Of a stretch of 8,069 nucleotides of DNA, positions 6,867 through 8,069 are shown piece after piece (the first letter of the stretch is position 1; the number at the start of each line of letters is the position of its first letter). A program made the translations under genes and the position numbers. The DNA is from JBCAWW01 sp045106675 (lineage in GTDB: Bacteria > Bacteroidota > Bacteroidia > J057). The DNA lies in contig JBGCFA010000252.1 in the NCBI GenBank assembly GCA_045106675.1, forward strand, positions 1 through 8,069, in the 5' to 3' direction. The notes beneath the pieces are model-generated. The model saw only the letters and a program-made list of their open reading frames with translations, searched no databases and was not told where the DNA came from.

Positions 6867-6900
6867 GTCTCTCGGTGGGAGTTAGATGATCCTAATAAAA
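6867..6900 (-). promoter_or_regulatory. Conserved leader block upstream of gene 6363-6815
   Basis: Contains GTCTC (6867-6871), TCGGTG (6872-6877), TTAG (6882-6885) and TCCTAATAAAA (6890-6900) in the same order as before the paralogue (6118-6157). TTAG and CTAA (6892-6895) form a short dyad with a 6-nt gap. The block overlaps where a -33 element would be, so a regulator site is plausible. The conservation can also be residual from gene duplication. Confidence 0.4.
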
Positions 6901-6990
6901 TTTGATTAGAAATTGATCACGCTTGTTGTGGGGTGTTACACTAAAAATAGATAACCTCTATCCAATAATCAAGGTACGCAGCATTTTCTC

Positions 6991-6998
6991 TATATTTG
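6991..6998 (+). promoter_or_regulatory. Putative -7 promoter element for the RND exporter gene
   Basis: TATATTTG matches the TAnnTTTG consensus exactly and ends 42 nt before the start codon at 7041, a normal leader length. A clear -33 TTTG is not seen. The 225-nt space between this gene and the leftward gene at 6815 therefore holds two divergent promoters. Confidence 0.45.
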
Positions 6999-7040
6999 CC
7001 AGCTGTTGTACTCGGCTATGATAGAAGGCCTTCCGGATAT

Positions 7041-8069
7041 ATGAATTTCCTCCTTAAGTATCGTCATGTTTTGCGCTGGAGTGTACTGATCTTAACGATC
7101 GGTTTTGCTGTTGGACTCAGCCGTTTAGGGATTAGCTTTAGTTTTGAAGACTTCTATCCCAAGGACGATGAGGAGTATCAATACTATACCCAGTATCAGG
7201 AACAGTTTAGCGAGGAGCAAAACTATATCGTCTATATGGCGATCAAAAGCCCTGAAGCCAGTGTCTTTGATCAGGATTTTTTGACCAAGGCGGATCAACT
7301 GTTTAAGAAATTAGGAGGATTAGAGGGAGTCGATTCTATGCTTTCTGCGACCACTGTCCCCCAAGTTAAGCGTTCTGGCCTCGGAGTTTCTCGCAAACCC
7401 TATTTACGTTTTGATAGCGAAGAGGCGATAGCCGCCTCTCAACGTAGAGTCGAAAAAGATACTAGCATTATTGGCGCCTTTATCACGCGCGATCGACAAT
7501 ATATCTGCGGATACATCTTTATTAAACCTGAGATATTCGACCTACGGGAACGGGATATTCTCAATCAAGAGATTGAAGCAAATCTAGAAGCCTCTGGCTT
7601 TGAGTTTGTCGTTTCGGGTATCCCTTATATTCGCTCGAAATACGTCGAAAAGATCGCCAACGAATTGATCGTATTCGTATCTCTAGCACTATTTTTTATC
7701 GTATCTGTGCTATTTCTCTCCTATCGCAACTTTTGGGGTGTATTGATCCCGATGGTTACGGTGCTTATTTCCCTCGTATGGATACTTGGGTTTATGGGGA
7801 TGAGCGGGCAAACTATCAATCTAATCAGCAATCTACTGATCCCGATCATGTTTGTGGTGGGGATGTCAGATGTGATCCATCTGACGACTCGATACCTTAG
7901 TGAACTCAGAAAGGGCAAAGATCGAGGGACAGCGATGAAGGATACTATGCGGGAGATTGGTTTTGCGATCTTCCTGACCAGTGTGACCACTGCCATAGGA
8001 TTTGCCTCATTGCTTGTATCGCGAGTACCACCGATTCGAGCCTTTGGGCTTTTTGCCGCTGCGGGTGTC
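7041..8069 (+). CDS. RND/MMPL superfamily exporter (COG1033-like), N-terminal part, runs off the window
   Basis: An open frame of 343 codons with no stop before the right edge; relatives are typically about 750-800 aa, so a little under half is seen. One transmembrane helix (about 11-30) is followed by a periplasmic loop of about 170 residues. A cluster of helices then runs near 208-227, 232-253 and 260-275. The family signature GMSDVIHLTTRYLSEL lies at 274-289 and FLTSVTTAIGFASLL at 311-325, followed by VPPIRAFGLFAAAGV at 329-343. This is the layout of the first half of COG1033 RND-type exporters, proton-driven inner-membrane pumps for lipids or other hydrophobic molecules; the substrate is unknown. 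The start ATG 7041 directly precedes MNFLLKYRHVLR, a normal cytoplasmic lead-in. It is divergent from the leftward cluster, which contains a LolA-like gene. Confidence 0.9.
   Translation, partial: MNFLLKYRHVLRWSVLILTIGFAVGLSRLGISFSFEDFYPKDDEEYQYYTQYQEQFSEEQNYIVYMAIKSPEASVFDQDFLTKADQLFKKLGGLEGVDSMLSATTVPQVKRSGLGVSRKPYLRFDSEEAIAASQRRVEKDTSIIGAFITRDRQYICGYIFIKPEIFDLRERDILNQEIEANLEASGFEFVVSGIPYIRSKYVEKIANELIVFVSLALFFIVSVLFLSYRNFWGVLIPMVTVLISLVWILGFMGMSGQTINLISNLLIPIMFVVGMSDVIHLTTRYLSELRKGKDRGTAMKDTMREIGFAIFLTSVTTAIGFASLLVSRVPPIRAFGLFAAAGV

Noticed and set aside
7721..7996. A 91-codon reading frame on the minus strand.
   Set aside because: It is antisense to a well-supported RND exporter whose motifs run through the whole interval.
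5643..8069. Aryl-polyene-type biosynthetic cluster suggested by a LolA-like gene and an RND exporter.
   Set aside because: No ketosynthase, acyl carrier protein, dehydratase or acyltransferase gene is in the window, so the idea has no direct support.

Overview
The window looks like a chromosomal segment of a member of the Bacteroidota. The evidence is the absence of Shine-Dalgarno sites before the genes, promoter -7 boxes matching the TAnnTTTG form of that phylum, moderate GC content, and protein families typical of the group: a YidD-domain protein beside TPR/membrane proteins, a LolA-like protein and a COG1033-type RND exporter. A Saprospiria- or Cytophagia-like organism is possible, but I cannot place it below phylum.

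Layout. (1) Positions 1-1360 hold the 3' end of a ribosomal RNA operon on the + strand: the last ~980 nt of 23S rRNA, a ~230-nt spacer with three self-complementary hairpins and no tRNA, 5S rRNA, and a strong intrinsic terminator. (2) Positions 1361-1752 have no protein gene. Their 3' part contains three consecutive hairpins, the last a convincing terminator, so a small untranslated RNA may be made there. (3) dprA (DNA-processing protein A, natural transformation) reads rightward from 1771 and ends 39 nt from a convergent gene. (4) A leftward cluster occupies 6815-2932. In transcription order it encodes: a small two-part membrane protein (F, 6363-6815), a perfect 25-bp hairpin, a paralogue of F (E, 5643-6095), a LolA-like exported protein (D), a YidD-domain protein with its own signal peptide (C), and two paralogous TPR plus membrane-tail proteins (B and A). 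Genes D to A overlap or nearly touch, so they are almost certainly one operon. E is 29 nt upstream of D and probably joins it. (5) A divergent RND/MMPL-type exporter starts at 7041 and runs off the right edge.

How it may fit together: every protein of the leftward cluster carries a signal peptide or membrane segments, and the mix of a LolA-like fold, a YidD domain and TPR scaffolds with membrane tails points to a cell-envelope job such as lipoprotein or membrane-protein handling. That is inference from family membership and gene order. The least described elements are the E/F family with its shared 5' leader block, the exported YidD variant, the perfect hairpin at 6308-6361, and the candidate small RNA upstream of dprA.
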